The notes below the pieces were generated by a model. That model did no database searches, was not told the origin of the DNA, and saw only the letters and a program-made list of their open reading frames with translations. The position numbers and the translations under genes are program-made. Positions 1-8,800 of a DNA stretch of 31,583 nt are shown piece by piece (the stretch's first letter is position 1; each line of letters starts with the position of its first letter). This stretch comes from Thermoplasmata archaeon (GTDB lineage Archaea > Thermoplasmatota > Thermoplasmata > Thermoplasmatales > Thermoplasmataceae): contig JAKAYM010000006.1 in assembly GCA_021826795.1 (NCBI GenBank), positions 1 through 31,583 of the forward strand. Direction: 5' to 3'.

Positions 1-2
1 CT

Positions 3-89
3 CCTGAACCGGATAAAATATTCAGTTATGTGTTACTTATAGCACTACAGTCATGGCAATTCATGCATCTAATGGATGGAATAACATGA
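3..89 (+). CDS. Possible 3' end of an upstream gene (partial, uncertain)
   Basis: An open frame enters from the left edge and runs 28 codons (beginning PEPDKIFSYV) to a TGA at 87-89. It could be the last codons of a gene that starts outside the window. A run this short is not rare by chance in AT-rich DNA and no motif is recognisable. From here to the first promoter I see nothing else except a 16-bp sequence (133-148) that recurs inverted at the right end. Confidence 0.22.
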   Translation, partial: PEPDKIFSYVLLIALQSWQFMHLMDGIT

Positions 90-163
90 TGTTTTCATGT
101 TAAAGGGCTGTATTACATTATCTGCTATTAACACATGCGGAGAGTCTGGTCAATAGAAAAGAA

Positions 164-171
164 TTTATATA
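164..171 (+). promoter_or_regulatory. TATA box for the first glycosyltransferase
   Basis: TTTATATA preceded by purine-rich GAAAAGAA (BRE-like). Its centre is about 27 nt before the ATG at 195, so transcription would start at or next to that ATG. This supports a leaderless mRNA and rejects the longer frame that begins at 135, upstream of the TATA box. Confidence 0.6.
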
Positions 172-194
172 TGCTGGATAGATACCTTCCTATA

Positions 195-1412
195 ATGGAT
201 ATACTTCAGGCTATCGGCCTTGCTTTAATTGCTATAGGTCTCGTTTACGTGATTTACCAGTTTCCTATTTTATATTACGGATACCGTGATTTTACGAAAT
301 ACGATATAGATTTTGCAGGTCTTGACGGTAAACAATTTGCAGGGTTTAAGATGTATAAACCGCTGGTTAGCATAATAGTCCCGGCGAAGAATGAGGAAAC
401 AGTTATATCCAGAACAATAGAATCAATTTTAAACCAATCCTATACAAACTTTGAACTGTTTGTTGTTGTAGACAATTCCAGTGATAACACATATAAAGTA
501 GCCAGAGAATTTGAAAACAAGGACAGCAGGGTAAAGGTATTCAACAGACCAGATGGAAAGAGCAAGGCTTCTGCACTGAATTTCTGCTTCGAAAAATCAA
601 GAGGAGAAATTATCGCAACATACGATGCAGATACCATGCTTCTGAGAAATACGCTTGAAAATGCCGTTTACGGTATGAATTATTTCAATGTGGATGTTTT
701 ACAGGGTTATAATTCCTATATAAATAGAGAGGAAAATATATTTACAAGACTTGCAGTTATCGACGAAATACTGGTAAAGGCAACATTAATCGGAAGAACG
801 CATTTGAACCTTTTTGTGCCGGTTGCAGGGTCAAATCAGTATTTCAAAAGGCACGTTATAAAAAATATCGGTGGCTGGAATGAGAAATTCCTTACAGAAG
901 ACCTAGAAAGTTCAGTACGTATATCAAATGCACGGTATAAATCCGCATACCTGAGCAGTGCTAAGGCACTTCAGGAAACCCCAGCATCATATTCTGAATA
1001 CTTCAAGCAGAGAACCAGATGGTTGAGGGGATATCATCAGGTTTTCCTGCACTCAAAAAAGAGGCTAAGCACATTCACGGACTTCGATGCATTGATGATT
1101 GTTCTGGCTCCAACATTTTCAGGCATACTATTCTTCGGATGGCTATATATATCATTACTCAATTTTTATAATCCCTTCGTGCATTCAATGAGAACATATT
1201 TTATTTCCCTTATAGTTATATCTCTTGCAATATACCTGGCTGCTTTCATACTTGTGTTGATCAAAAAGAAGCAGAATGCAATTTATCTGCCCCTTATTTA
1301 TGTGTATCTTACCATAAATTCACTTATTTCAATATACACCATGTTCCTTGAAATCACAGGTGCAAAACGTGTATGGCATAAGGTCAAGAAAACCGGAAAG
1401 ACAACAATTTAA
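195..1412 (+). CDS. Membrane glycosyltransferase family 2 (processive type)
   Basis: Inverting GT2 glycosyltransferase that probably transfers a sugar from a nucleotide-sugar on the cytoplasmic face of the membrane. Numbering from the ATG at 195 (405 residues): one N-terminal membrane helix (about 5-25), then the GT-A domain with VSIIVPAKNEE (58-68), the nucleotide-binding VVDNSSDNT, the metal-binding DAD (144-146), the catalytic-base region TED (234-236) and QRTRW (272-276). The Q-x-x-R-W motif is typical of processive synthases such as cellulose or hyaluronan synthase. Two to three C-terminal helices follow. The frame is open back to an ATG at 135, but the TATA box at 164-171 makes 195 the likelier start. 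It is followed 23 bp later by a CDP-alcohol transferase. The polymer or glycolipid made cannot be told from sequence. Confidence 0.85.
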   Translation: MDILQAIGLALIAIGLVYVIYQFPILYYGYRDFTKYDIDFAGLDGKQFAGFKMYKPLVSIIVPAKNEETVISRTIESILNQSYTNFELFVVVDNSSDNTYKVAREFENKDSRVKVFNRPDGKSKASALNFCFEKSRGEIIATYDADTMLLRNTLENAVYGMNYFNVDVLQGYNSYINREENIFTRLAVIDEILVKATLIGRTHLNLFVPVAGSNQYFKRHVIKNIGGWNEKFLTEDLESSVRISNARYKSAYLSSAKALQETPASYSEYFKQRTRWLRGYHQVFLHSKKRLSTFTDFDALMIVLAPTFSGILFFGWLYISLLNFYNPFVHSMRTYFISLIVISLAIYLAAFILVLIKKKQNAIYLPLIYVYLTINSLISIYTMFLEITGAKRVWHKVKKTGKTTI

Positions 1413-1415
1413 TAA
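1408..1415 (+). promoter_or_regulatory. TATA-like box before the CDP-alcohol transferase
   Basis: TTTAATAA across the stop codon of the preceding gene, centred about 24 nt before the ATG at 1436. Compatible with a leaderless transcript of its own. Readthrough from the upstream gene is equally possible. Confidence 0.4.
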
Positions 1416-1435
1416 TTACCTTTTCATATCTGGAT

Positions 1436-2041
1436 ATGGTACTGGACTCTTACAGAAAAAATGCAGATAAATTTTTGAATCCAATCACAGAAAAATTTTC
1501 GGGGATGAATCCCAATACTGTTTCCGTACTTTCACTTGTTCTTGCAGGTCTTGGAGGTTTATCATACTATCTTGGGCATTACTTTCTACTGCTTGCATTT
1601 ATATTAATAATTCTATCAGCATTATTTGATGCCCTTGATGGAAAAATAGCAAGATTAAAGAATATATCATCTAAAAAAGGTGATATGCTTGACCATGTAT
1701 TCGATCGTTATTCAGATATGTTTATTGTTCTGGGAATGACCTTTTCCATTTATGGAAATATATATCTTGGGCTTTTCGCAATACTGGGAATTCTTCTGAC
1801 CAGCTATATGGGAACCCAGTCACAGGCACTGGGCTTAAAGAGGAATTATTCGGGCATAGCGGGCAGGGCAGACCGGCTTGTATTAATCATAATATTCGCC
1901 TTGGTGCAATTTTTTATAACCGCACATTTCGCTATTTATTCAATAGAAATATATGCAACCGGCATGCTTCTCATATGGTTTGGCCTTGCAGGGAATATAA
2001 ATGCAATAACCAGGTTTTTCCATATGTATAAAAATTTATAA
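1436..2041 (+). CDS. CDP-alcohol phosphatidyltransferase (archaetidylinositol-phosphate-synthase type)
   Basis: Integral membrane enzyme that replaces CMP of a CDP-activated lipid (CDP-archaeol in archaea) with an alcohol head group. The full family signature D-x2-DG-x2-AR-x8-G-x3-D-x3-D is present: D64, D67-G68, A71-R72, G81, D85, D89, placed at the end of a membrane helix as usual. Length (201 aa) and about six hydrophobic segments fit archaetidylinositol phosphate synthase. Inositol phosphate as substrate is inference; glycerol phosphate or serine acceptors cannot be excluded. The gene overlaps the convergent phosphohexomutase gene by 6 bp. Its position among glycosyltransferase genes suggests polar-lipid or glycolipid synthesis. 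Confidence 0.88.
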   Translation: MVLDSYRKNADKFLNPITEKFSGMNPNTVSVLSLVLAGLGGLSYYLGHYFLLLAFILIILSALFDALDGKIARLKNISSKKGDMLDHVFDRYSDMFIVLGMTFSIYGNIYLGLFAILGILLTSYMGTQSQALGLKRNYSGIAGRADRLVLIIIFALVQFFITAHFAIYSIEIYATGMLLIWFGLAGNINAITRFFHMYKNL

Positions 2042-3376
2042 ATTTTTTAAAAACGTTTCATATTCTTTATTATATTCTTTTGCGGCTTCCTGTTTCCTTG
2101 ATTCAGAAAATACACGGACAATTTTTTCTGTTCCGGACGGTCTTATAAGTGTCCATCCATCAGTATCATAAATTTTTATACCATCTGTAAAATCAAACAT
2201 TTTTCCGGTGAATTTTTTTGTTATAAGTTCTTTTATTTCTTCCCACTCCCTTTTACGTGGAACCGATGTTTTTACCATATAATACTCCGGAATGTCCTTC
2301 AAAAGCTCTGATAGGGGTTTGTTCTCCCTGGCAAGCAAATCCAGCATCAGTGCCATAGTCATTGCCCCATCCCTGCAGTACTGGTGCTTTCCGTATATGA
2401 TTCCGCCGTTCTCTTCTCCCCCTATTGTCACCTTATTGTCAATCATGGCACGGGCTACTATAGGTGCACCCACCCTTGTAAGGATTAATTTTGCTCCCTT
2501 TTCAGTGCATATCTCGCTCAGAGCATCGGAACTGCTCACCGGCGTGACAACAGAATCACCTCTTTTAATAGTATGTTTTACAATAAGTGCCAGACTCCTG
2601 TCACCATCCACAAAATTTCCCTTTTCATCTATAAAAACACATCTGTCTGCATCCCCATCATGGGCTATTCCTATGCTGAATTTTCCCGTCTTCATTATGG
2701 ATATAAGATCAGAAAGGTTCTCCGGTTTCGGCTCTGAATTTCTAGATGAAAACTTTCCATCAGGGTTGGCATTCAGTGATACAGGATGACAGTTGAGCCT
2801 TGTAAGTATCTCCGGGCTTGTATAGTATGATGCCCCGTTGCCCGTATCGATTGCCACCCTCAAATTACTCTTTGCTATGGTTTTTGAATTAACAGAGGTT
2901 ACAATACTATTCATATAAAGGTCTATACCTGTATTATCATCACTGTACCTCCCTATCTTATCCCAGTCTGCCAGTTTATATTTCCGGTTTTCATATACAT
3001 CTTCTATTTTTACCTCTGTTTCCTCATCAATCTCAGTACCGTCACTGTCTATTGCCTTTATTCCATTATACTGCGGGGGATTATGCGAGGCTGTTATCAT
3101 TATGCCGGGAATATGATTCTCTCTGCAGTAATACTGAAGACCTGGAGTGGGTAACACCCCGATATACACTATATCTGATCCGGTGGACATTGCACCGGAC
3201 GCAACTGCAAATAAAAACATATCTCCACTGATTCTGGTATCTCGTGCGATTGCTATTCTGGGAGATTTAAAAAATGTGCCTATTGACCTGCCAATGCCTG
3301 TTGCAAGATCCAGCGTCAGATCCTGATTGGGGACCCCTCTAATTCCATTTGTGCCGAACAACTGCGGTGTTTTCAT
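2036..3376 (-). CDS. glmM: Phosphohexomutase, phosphoglucosamine / phosphoglucomutase / phosphomannomutase family
   Basis: Alpha-D-phosphohexomutase, probably interconverting 6- and 1-phosphates of glucosamine (or mannose/glucose) to feed nucleotide-sugar synthesis. From the ATG at 3376 (446 aa): N-terminal FGTNGIRG; the phosphoserine loop ITASHNP (94-100, catalytic Ser97); Mg-binding DGDADR (240-245); sugar-binding GEENGG (320-325); and phosphate-binding RPSGTEK near the C-terminus. All four domains are present at normal length. A longer frame exists from 3436, but it would overlap the upstream glycosyltransferase, and the TATA-like sequence at 3391-3402 lies about 21 nt before 3376. Substrate preference among glucosamine, mannose and glucose phosphates is not readable from these motifs, so the symbol is provisional. 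Confidence 0.85.
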   Translation of the reverse strand: MKTPQLFGTNGIRGVPNQDLTLDLATGIGRSIGTFFKSPRIAIARDTRISGDMFLFAVASGAMSTGSDIVYIGVLPTPGLQYYCRENHIPGIMITASHNPPQYNGIKAIDSDGTEIDEETEVKIEDVYENRKYKLADWDKIGRYSDDNTGIDLYMNSIVTSVNSKTIAKSNLRVAIDTGNGASYYTSPEILTRLNCHPVSLNANPDGKFSSRNSEPKPENLSDLISIMKTGKFSIGIAHDGDADRCVFIDEKGNFVDGDRSLALIVKHTIKRGDSVVTPVSSSDALSEICTEKGAKLILTRVGAPIVARAMIDNKVTIGGEENGGIIYGKHQYCRDGAMTMALMLDLLARENKPLSELLKDIPEYYMVKTSVPRKREWEEIKELITKKFTGKMFDFTDGIKIYDTDGWTLIRPSGTEKIVRVFSESRKQEAAKEYNKEYETFLKNL

Positions 3377-3390
3377 TATTAAGGATAGTG

Positions 3391-3402
3391 ATATATTATA
3401 AT
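3391..3402 (-). promoter_or_regulatory. TATA box for the phosphohexomutase gene
   Basis: On the minus strand this reads TATAATATAT, centred about 21 nt before the ATG at 3376, inside the end of the upstream glycosyltransferase gene. It supports a leaderless start at 3376. Confidence 0.45.
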
Positions 3403-4478
3403 AAGTTTTTATCCTGTATATCGTACGTGTTTCCACGCCAATTGATATTTTTCATTCTTTTTGCTATAATGAGGTTGACCATATATATTACAGGAAGTAT
3501 TATGGCACCAATTATGTTTACAGGTTTTATAGTTTTCAATCTGCGGAGCATGTTGTATATATATATTGCCGACGGAATTAAAAAGAGAAAATAATATGCA
3601 CTATAAAATATCCCCATGAATATTGCCGACAGGAAGAGTAACATATAAGACCCGTAAAACAGCATGCCATAATAATACACCCTTGGAGACGCAGATATGG
3701 AAAGTGCGGTTTGCCTGTTTGCCCATTCAAAGAATACATCAAAATTATCCGGAGAATATATATCCGGTCTGGCAGAATCCACATAATATATTTTTTTCCC
3801 TTTACTTTTGCAGATTTTGGTCAGTGCCGTATCATCTGATATATGCTCACTGAAAAAATCCATTGAATTCTCTATAAGTTCTCTTTTGAATGCAAGTGAT
3901 CCACCCCAGCCGAATCTTGTCAGTTTTGATTCCATGAGCCCCATTCCCACGAATCCCCATATTTCCTTTATTTCAGACCAGAAACCTCCCCTTGGTTCGA
4001 AATATGGAAACGTTGTTGAGATACCGGCATCTGCACTTTTAAGTGGCATAACCATATTCAATAGCCAGTTATTGTTTACTTCTATGTCAGAATCGGCAAG
4101 CAAATAAACGTCATAATCTTTATATGCTTCAATTGCGGTGCTTATAGCTCTTACTTTTCCGCTGCATTTCCTGCAATTATATGAACTTATTATATATTCT
4201 ATTCCGAGCTTGTTGATTATTTTTAAAGAATCATCCTGTTCAGAATCAATAACGCATATCATTTGAAAATTCTCGTATTTTTGTTTCTGAACTGATTCTA
4301 AATTTTGTTGCAAGGAATAATCAATACCCCGTACCGGCATTATAACCAGTGTTTTTGGCCTGAAATCATTTACAATATCCTCACTGTGATATTTGTGAGA
4401 TTCAATGTAAAGAAAACCCGATGATATGAGTATTAGAATTCCTGTATAAAAAATAATTAAAATATAAAAAATCAACAT
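3396..4478 (-). CDS. Membrane glycosyltransferase, GT2/GT21-like
   Basis: 360-residue glycosyltransferase with an N-terminal membrane helix (about 2-25), a cytoplasmic GT-A domain and two to three C-terminal helices (about 265-345). Visible motifs are LVIMPVRG (44-51), VIDSEQDD (76-83), the metal-binding ADSD (128-131), SDDTAL (214-219) and EWANRQT (251-257). This D, DxD, (D)D, x-x-R-x arrangement resembles ceramide-glucosyltransferase-type GT21 enzymes, which glycosylate a lipid acceptor. The last motif has RQ where RW is usual. It starts one base after the stop of the aEF1-beta gene, so it is probably co-transcribed with translation genes; the TATA box of glmM lies inside its 3' end. Acceptor unknown. 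Confidence 0.8.
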   Translation of the reverse strand: MLIFYILIIFYTGILILISSGFLYIESHKYHSEDIVNDFRPKTLVIMPVRGIDYSLQQNLESVQKQKYENFQMICVIDSEQDDSLKIINKLGIEYIISSYNCRKCSGKVRAISTAIEAYKDYDVYLLADSDIEVNNNWLLNMVMPLKSADAGISTTFPYFEPRGGFWSEIKEIWGFVGMGLMESKLTRFGWGGSLAFKRELIENSMDFFSEHISDDTALTKICKSKGKKIYYVDSARPDIYSPDNFDVFFEWANRQTALSISASPRVYYYGMLFYGSYMLLFLSAIFMGIFYSAYYFLFLIPSAIYIYNMLRRLKTIKPVNIIGAIILPVIYMVNLIIAKRMKNINWRGNTYDIQDKNLL

Positions 4479-4479
4479 T

Positions 4480-4746
4480 TTATATTAATGTAACGTCTCT
4501 TGTGTCTACCTGGCTCACACCCTGTACTGAGGATATTGCAGTTTCCACTGAATCTATTTTTCCCTCCTCGTCCGGAACGATAACGGAAAACATCAATGCA
4601 CTCAGGCCAAAGCCTATTTCTTCCTCCTTTATCTCATTAATCTTGCATAATTTATCAATCACATTTGTTATTTCATTTTTGAGAACACCAAGATCTATTT
4701 CAACAGATTCCGGCAGTACTCTCAACTGAACCATCACGTCTCCCAT
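4480..4746 (-). CDS. ef1b: Translation elongation factor 1-beta (archaeal aEF1B)
   Basis: Guanine-nucleotide exchange factor for aEF1A, renewing GTP-bound factor for aminoacyl-tRNA delivery. From the ATG at 4746 it gives 88 residues, the normal size of the archaeal single-domain protein. It begins MGDVMVQLRVLPES, which matches the family N-terminus, and ends VSQVDTRDVTLI. A longer open frame begins at 4824, but its extra residues are a shadow of the zinc-ribbon gene in another frame, so 4746 is preferred. The upstream zinc-ribbon gene stops four bases before this start, an arrangement conserved in many archaea. The glycosyltransferase gene follows one base after its stop. Confidence 0.93.
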   Translation of the reverse strand: MGDVMVQLRVLPESVEIDLGVLKNEITNVIDKLCKINEIKEEEIGFGLSALMFSVIVPDEEGKIDSVETAISSVQGVSQVDTRDVTLI

Positions 4747-4750
4747 AATA

Positions 4751-4927
4751 TCACGGTCCGATAAAACCACATTTCGGGCATTCATATTTTGTAGAATGCT
4801 CTCTGCACTGCTTGCATCTACCAATCATTTCCTCCCCGCAATTGGGGCATTCAAATATTGAGTATCCAACTTCCACAAGGCCTATACCGCAGGAAGTACA
4901 TGTTTCTTTTGTGTTTATTTTAATCAC
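4751..4927 (-). CDS. Small zinc-ribbon protein (COG2888-like), GTG start
   Basis: 58-residue protein that is easy to miss because it is short and starts with GTG. Reading from 4927 the protein contains four CxxC pairs: TCTSCG, ECPNCG, RCKQC and ECPKCGF, ending in FIGP and TGA at 4751-4753. This matches the archaeal Zn-ribbon putative RNA-binding family that is commonly encoded next to aEF1-beta. Four pairs of cysteines would bind two zinc ions. Its stop is four bases before the aEF1-beta start, so the two are very likely translated from one mRNA. A TATA-like stretch at 4938-4950 would put the transcription start at or very near the GTG. Function is unproven; a translation-related role is inferred from the linkage. 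Confidence 0.88.
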   Translation of the reverse strand: MIKINTKETCTSCGIGLVEVGYSIFECPNCGEEMIGRCKQCREHSTKYECPKCGFIGP

Positions 4928-4937
4928 TCTCTGGGAG

Positions 4938-4950
4938 TTTATTAAATAAA
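4938..4950 (-). promoter_or_regulatory. TATA-like promoter for the zinc-ribbon / aEF1B operon
   Basis: Minus strand TTTATTTAATAAA about 17 nt before the GTG at 4927. A second, more canonical TATA (minus strand GTATAATATATAAAA, about 4961-4975) lies further upstream and would give a leader of about 10-15 nt. Both sit in the 116-bp divergent gap that ends at 5043. Confidence 0.4.
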
Positions 4951-5043
4951 CCTATTTAACTTTTATATATTATACATTGTGACTTCTTCAAAATGGAAAA
5001 CAAATATTGCATAAACTAATTTAGTACCTTATTATTATCCTTT

Positions 5044-5286
5044 ATGGAAATATTATTCGGAAATAAACGTGAAAAGTTAGATGAAGAAAAATATTTTGTT
5101 GCATCACAGGAACCATTATACTATGGGCTCATAATAAATCCATCACAGGAGTTATGGGGCTATATGGTGGAAAATCATAGCATAAAAAGCGATATAAATG
5201 GGAAAATTGCAGAATATTCCATTCCTTATAGAATTGATGTTGGAGAAAACACAATATTTTTTATTAAATTGATGGAAAATTATTAA
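5044..5286 (+). CDS. Hypothetical 80-residue protein
   Basis: I do not recognise this protein. It is soluble, mixed in charge, begins MEILFGNKREK and contains an aromatic stretch PLYYGLIINPSQELWGY, with no cysteine, membrane helix or known motif. Support for a real gene is moderate: an ATG after a divergent promoter region, a weak TATA-like element near 5018-5024, and a stop that overlaps the convergent protease gene by only 4 bp, so it fills the gap exactly. No Shine-Dalgarno site is visible, consistent with a leaderless message. Confidence 0.55.
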   Translation: MEILFGNKREKLDEEKYFVASQEPLYYGLIINPSQELWGYMVENHSIKSDINGKIAEYSIPYRIDVGENTIFFIKLMENY

Positions 5287-5894
5287 ATGCCGAATATTTG
5301 CGGTATAAATCCATCTACAAAATTTAGAACTATGGCAATCAAAAATACTGCTGCGAAGAGTTTGCTGTTCCAGTAAAATACCTTGCTGCCATCCAGTGGT
5401 GGGAATGGAATCAGATTGAACAGAGCGAACCACAGATTTAACCATGCAACCCATAGAAGTATAGTTCCTGCAATAGGCCCGAAAGGGATGAACATAAAGG
5501 CAAGAAACGCAATGATTCCTATAAATATATTCGTGGCAGGACCTGCAAGGGCGATTTTACCCTCACTTTCCCTGTCGTATAAACCAGCGAACTGAACTGC
5601 TCCCGGAGCCGCAAATATAAATCCAAATATGGAAGTTACCAGTGCCATGAGGATTCCTACGGGCCATAACTTGAAGAATGCTACTGCACCCAGCCTCCTT
5701 GCCACTGTTCTGTGAGCCATTTCATGCATTAGAAAAGCGGTCACTGTTACCGAAAATCCTATCAGAATATTTATTTCAAATCTGTTTGCGCTTACAGCTC
5801 TGAGACCCCCATTGATCATAAGCGTAAATGCAATTGTAAGAACTATAACTGCTATTATTATATCGTTAGATTCATTGTTTCTGCTGTACATCAT
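5283..5894 (-). CDS. Site-2-protease-like membrane metalloprotease (peptidase M50)
   Basis: 203-residue intramembrane zinc metalloprotease of the M50 family, which cleaves substrates within the membrane. Visible are HEMAH (the HExxH zinc-binding and catalytic motif, in the second or third membrane helix) and the second conserved motif NLIPFPPLDGSKV, whose Asp is the third zinc ligand. There are about six hydrophobic segments; no PDZ or CBS domain is attached, so this is a minimal archaeal form. The start ATG (5894, or the adjacent ATG at 5891) immediately follows the stop of the large repeat-protein gene, with GGGAG eight bases upstream, so translation is coupled. The substrate is unknown; the linked repeat protein is the obvious candidate partner. 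Confidence 0.88.
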   Translation of the reverse strand: MMYSRNNESNDIIIAVIVLTIAFTLMINGGLRAVSANRFEINILIGFSVTVTAFLMHEMAHRTVARRLGAVAFFKLWPVGILMALVTSIFGFIFAAPGAVQFAGLYDRESEGKIALAGPATNIFIGIIAFLAFMFIPFGPIAGTILLWVAWLNLWFALFNLIPFPPLDGSKVFYWNSKLFAAVFLIAIVLNFVDGFIPQIFGI

Positions 5895-8800
5895 TTAAAT
5901 TGCTCCCTTCTTTATTTTTTCAGATATGGCTATAGAATCAAGAATACCAATATCGTATTTTATCATTGCCTCAATGATTCCCGGCACATCTTTTCTATTT
6001 GCGTCGGAAGTAAACTTCCAGTTTCCATGTAACGAGGATTTATAATATCCATCCATTGCTCTTCCTATAAATACATAAAAATTTTTTGCTATTATTACGT
6101 CATCGGTTACATTGTATATATCATGTATTTTAATTTTATTAAGAGATAAAATGCCCGTTTCCTTAAGTCTCTTTATTATATTTCTTGACCGTTCGTTGTA
6201 ATCTTCCCTTCCTATGTATGTATATGGCATGTCATTGGTTATAAAATTGTAAACATCAGTGGATATGTAACCGGGAATATATTTCTGCATCTCATGAAAA
6301 TTAAAAATTGTATTATTTTCGATTTCCATTTTGAAAATATCGCCTGCAAACTTCAAAATTATTCTTGTTCTATATGAAGCTTTAATTTTTGTCTCTATAT
6401 TATTTTTTATATCCTCTGTAATGAGATCTGAATATTCTTTCATTGCAACCCTGGCGCCCACATAGTTGAATAGTTTTATTTCCGCATCTATGAAATATTC
6501 TATATTTCTGGCATCTATAAATTCTGCATTATTTCCACAAATATTAACAACGGATGCATAATCCTTTAAAGTATATGCTGTTTTGATCATCCTGTTGAAT
6601 GAAGATTTTGATTTATTGTTATGATAATTTTCATAGGATAGTTTAAGTGCCTCATCTTCCTGATTGTTGAGAATTAGAGCATTGATAAGTTTGTCCAGAT
6701 TAGCAGTCTCTAAAGGGTATGAGCCGGTTAATTTCTTTAAAATATCAATTTCGTAGCTATATAGCTCCATTTCATGGAATTTCCCTGCCAGTAACTCGCC
6801 CATAATTTTATCCCCTGTTTTTCGGAATAATTCTAGCATGAATTCTTTCAATGACATGGTTTCCCACGCAAAATTAATAGCAAATTGCAGAATTTTTGTA
6901 TTACTGTAATGGTTCTGTATAATCTCCCTGATAGATGTATATTCCTTTCTGTAATAATAAAAAAGTAACAAATCAAACCACTCATTTCTGGATTCCATAT
7001 CACCAATTATTTTCTGTGAAATTATGTTTCCTGTTGAAATCTCCTGAAACACTGGGTTCTTTTCTGCTTTACGGTTTCTAATATAGGCAGCATTAAAATA
7101 TTCAAGAGTTTTTTTATAAATTCTTTTACTGTAGTAATAGCTGCAGAGTATAATATAAGATACATATTTTTTAACTGGATAATATTCTAGGAAAGTTATC
7201 GCAATCTTTTCATTTCTGGATTTCAATAAGGAATAATGTTTTACAATATCATTTGAAGTTCCTCCATGCAGAACCGAAAGTGCCGAAAACTTCAACTTGA
7301 TTTTATATGAATCCATGCAGTATGCCTTTAACCTGTACATTCCCGTATTCTTTACATCAGTATCGGTCAGCAATTCTCTGAAGGAATCACTTACCTCGAT
7401 TTTATTTTTTTCAACAAAATCATCTATCTGAAAGAAGATATCAATGAATCCCTTTTCAATGCATGACTTTATAAAGCTATCTGGTCGTTCATTCCTCTGT
7501 AAAGCAATATTAATCCTCAATGCATAAAAATCTATATTTTCCAAAATATTAATGGCCTCATCTACATGTTTCTGAGCTTCGCTGTGACTTGATTCATGTT
7601 CATCAATCAATGCCCTGATATAATAATAGAAGGGATCGGGGGACTTATTATTGATTGATTCTATATATATTGCTGCCTGTTTATAGAAACCGTGTCTAAT
7701 CAGAGCCATGCTGACAGGATAAAGAAAATACTCAGAATCATTTAGGTCTTCCGGTACTATGCCATTCTGAATTGAGTATATGCTTGATATAATTGATCCC
7801 ACTGTCTGGTATTTCTCAATTCCCATAAGCCCTCTTATATAATTTTTGTTGAATGCAATTTTCTGTATATCATCTGCACTGGCAAGGATGTAAGTACACG
7901 CCACAGATTTATTTCTGTAGACTTTTTCCATATATTTTCTGTAATCAACGTTTTTTCTACCCCTGATAAAGAATAGTGCCATTTCTAGCAGAGTACCTGA
8001 AATATCAATATTTTCAAATTTTTTTATTCTATTCTCACTCTTTAAAAATTCAAATAAGGTATCAACTACCGGACCTGAATCTAACAGGCTATTATTCTCA
8101 GATATACAATTCAGGGCATTATCTATTTTCCCGCTATAAATTAAGGAAGAACAGTATTCTGGCCTGAAATCCGACATTTCAGGATTAGCATCAAGCAACT
8201 TTATCAAATCACCATATCTACGATTTTCATATAGGTAACCTACAGCTGTCTTATAATTATATTTATCAGAAATTCCCCTTTCGATGAGAGTTGATGCAAG
8301 CCTGTAAGCAGATTCCTGATCATCGATGTTTATATAATATTTAATCAATAATTGAAGAATTTCTGGATCTTCTGCAAATTCTGCTTTATATTTCGCAATA
8401 TCGGACTCAGCCTCACTGTACATCTCCAGGTTTATTTCAGCTTCGATCTTGTAGAGAATGAATTGCCTCTTGAGATTCGTATTTTTTTCCATTGAAGAAA
8501 TATAACCTAGGAGCGAATAGTAATCATGTATACTGTATGTAATTTCTATAATGCGATCTAGAACATTTTTGTCTATATTGTAATATATATATTTATAAAT
8601 TTTCAGGGCGCGTTCGTAATCACCAATATGATAGTATGCATCGGCCAGAATGGCATTTGCCGGAGAAGTTTTATCAGAATTTTTTATTACATAATTATAA
8701 TCTCCAAGATACGAATAAAAATATGTTAAATCAATATCATCATTGAATATGGAAGTGATTCTATCAAGTAATGTCTTGAGATTATCCTTTTCTTCTCTCT

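Noticed and set aside
135..194. Longer N-terminus of the first glycosyltransferase starting at ATG 135
   Set aside because: The TATA box at 164-171 lies inside this extension and is correctly spaced for the ATG at 195; the extra 20 residues add a basic stretch before the membrane helix that is not needed.
2292..2789. 165-codon frame on the plus strand inside glmM
   Set aside because: Complete overlap with a well-supported enzyme on the other strand; the translation is rich in Ser and Phe with no motif, typical of an antisense shadow.
3377..3436. Extension of the phosphohexomutase upstream of ATG 3376
   Set aside because: The family N-terminus (FGTNGIRG) comes just after 3376, and the extension would overlap the preceding glycosyltransferase gene by 41 bp.
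4747..4824. N-terminal extension of aEF1-beta
   Set aside because: It is a frame shadow of the zinc-ribbon gene; the family protein begins at MGDVMVQLRV.
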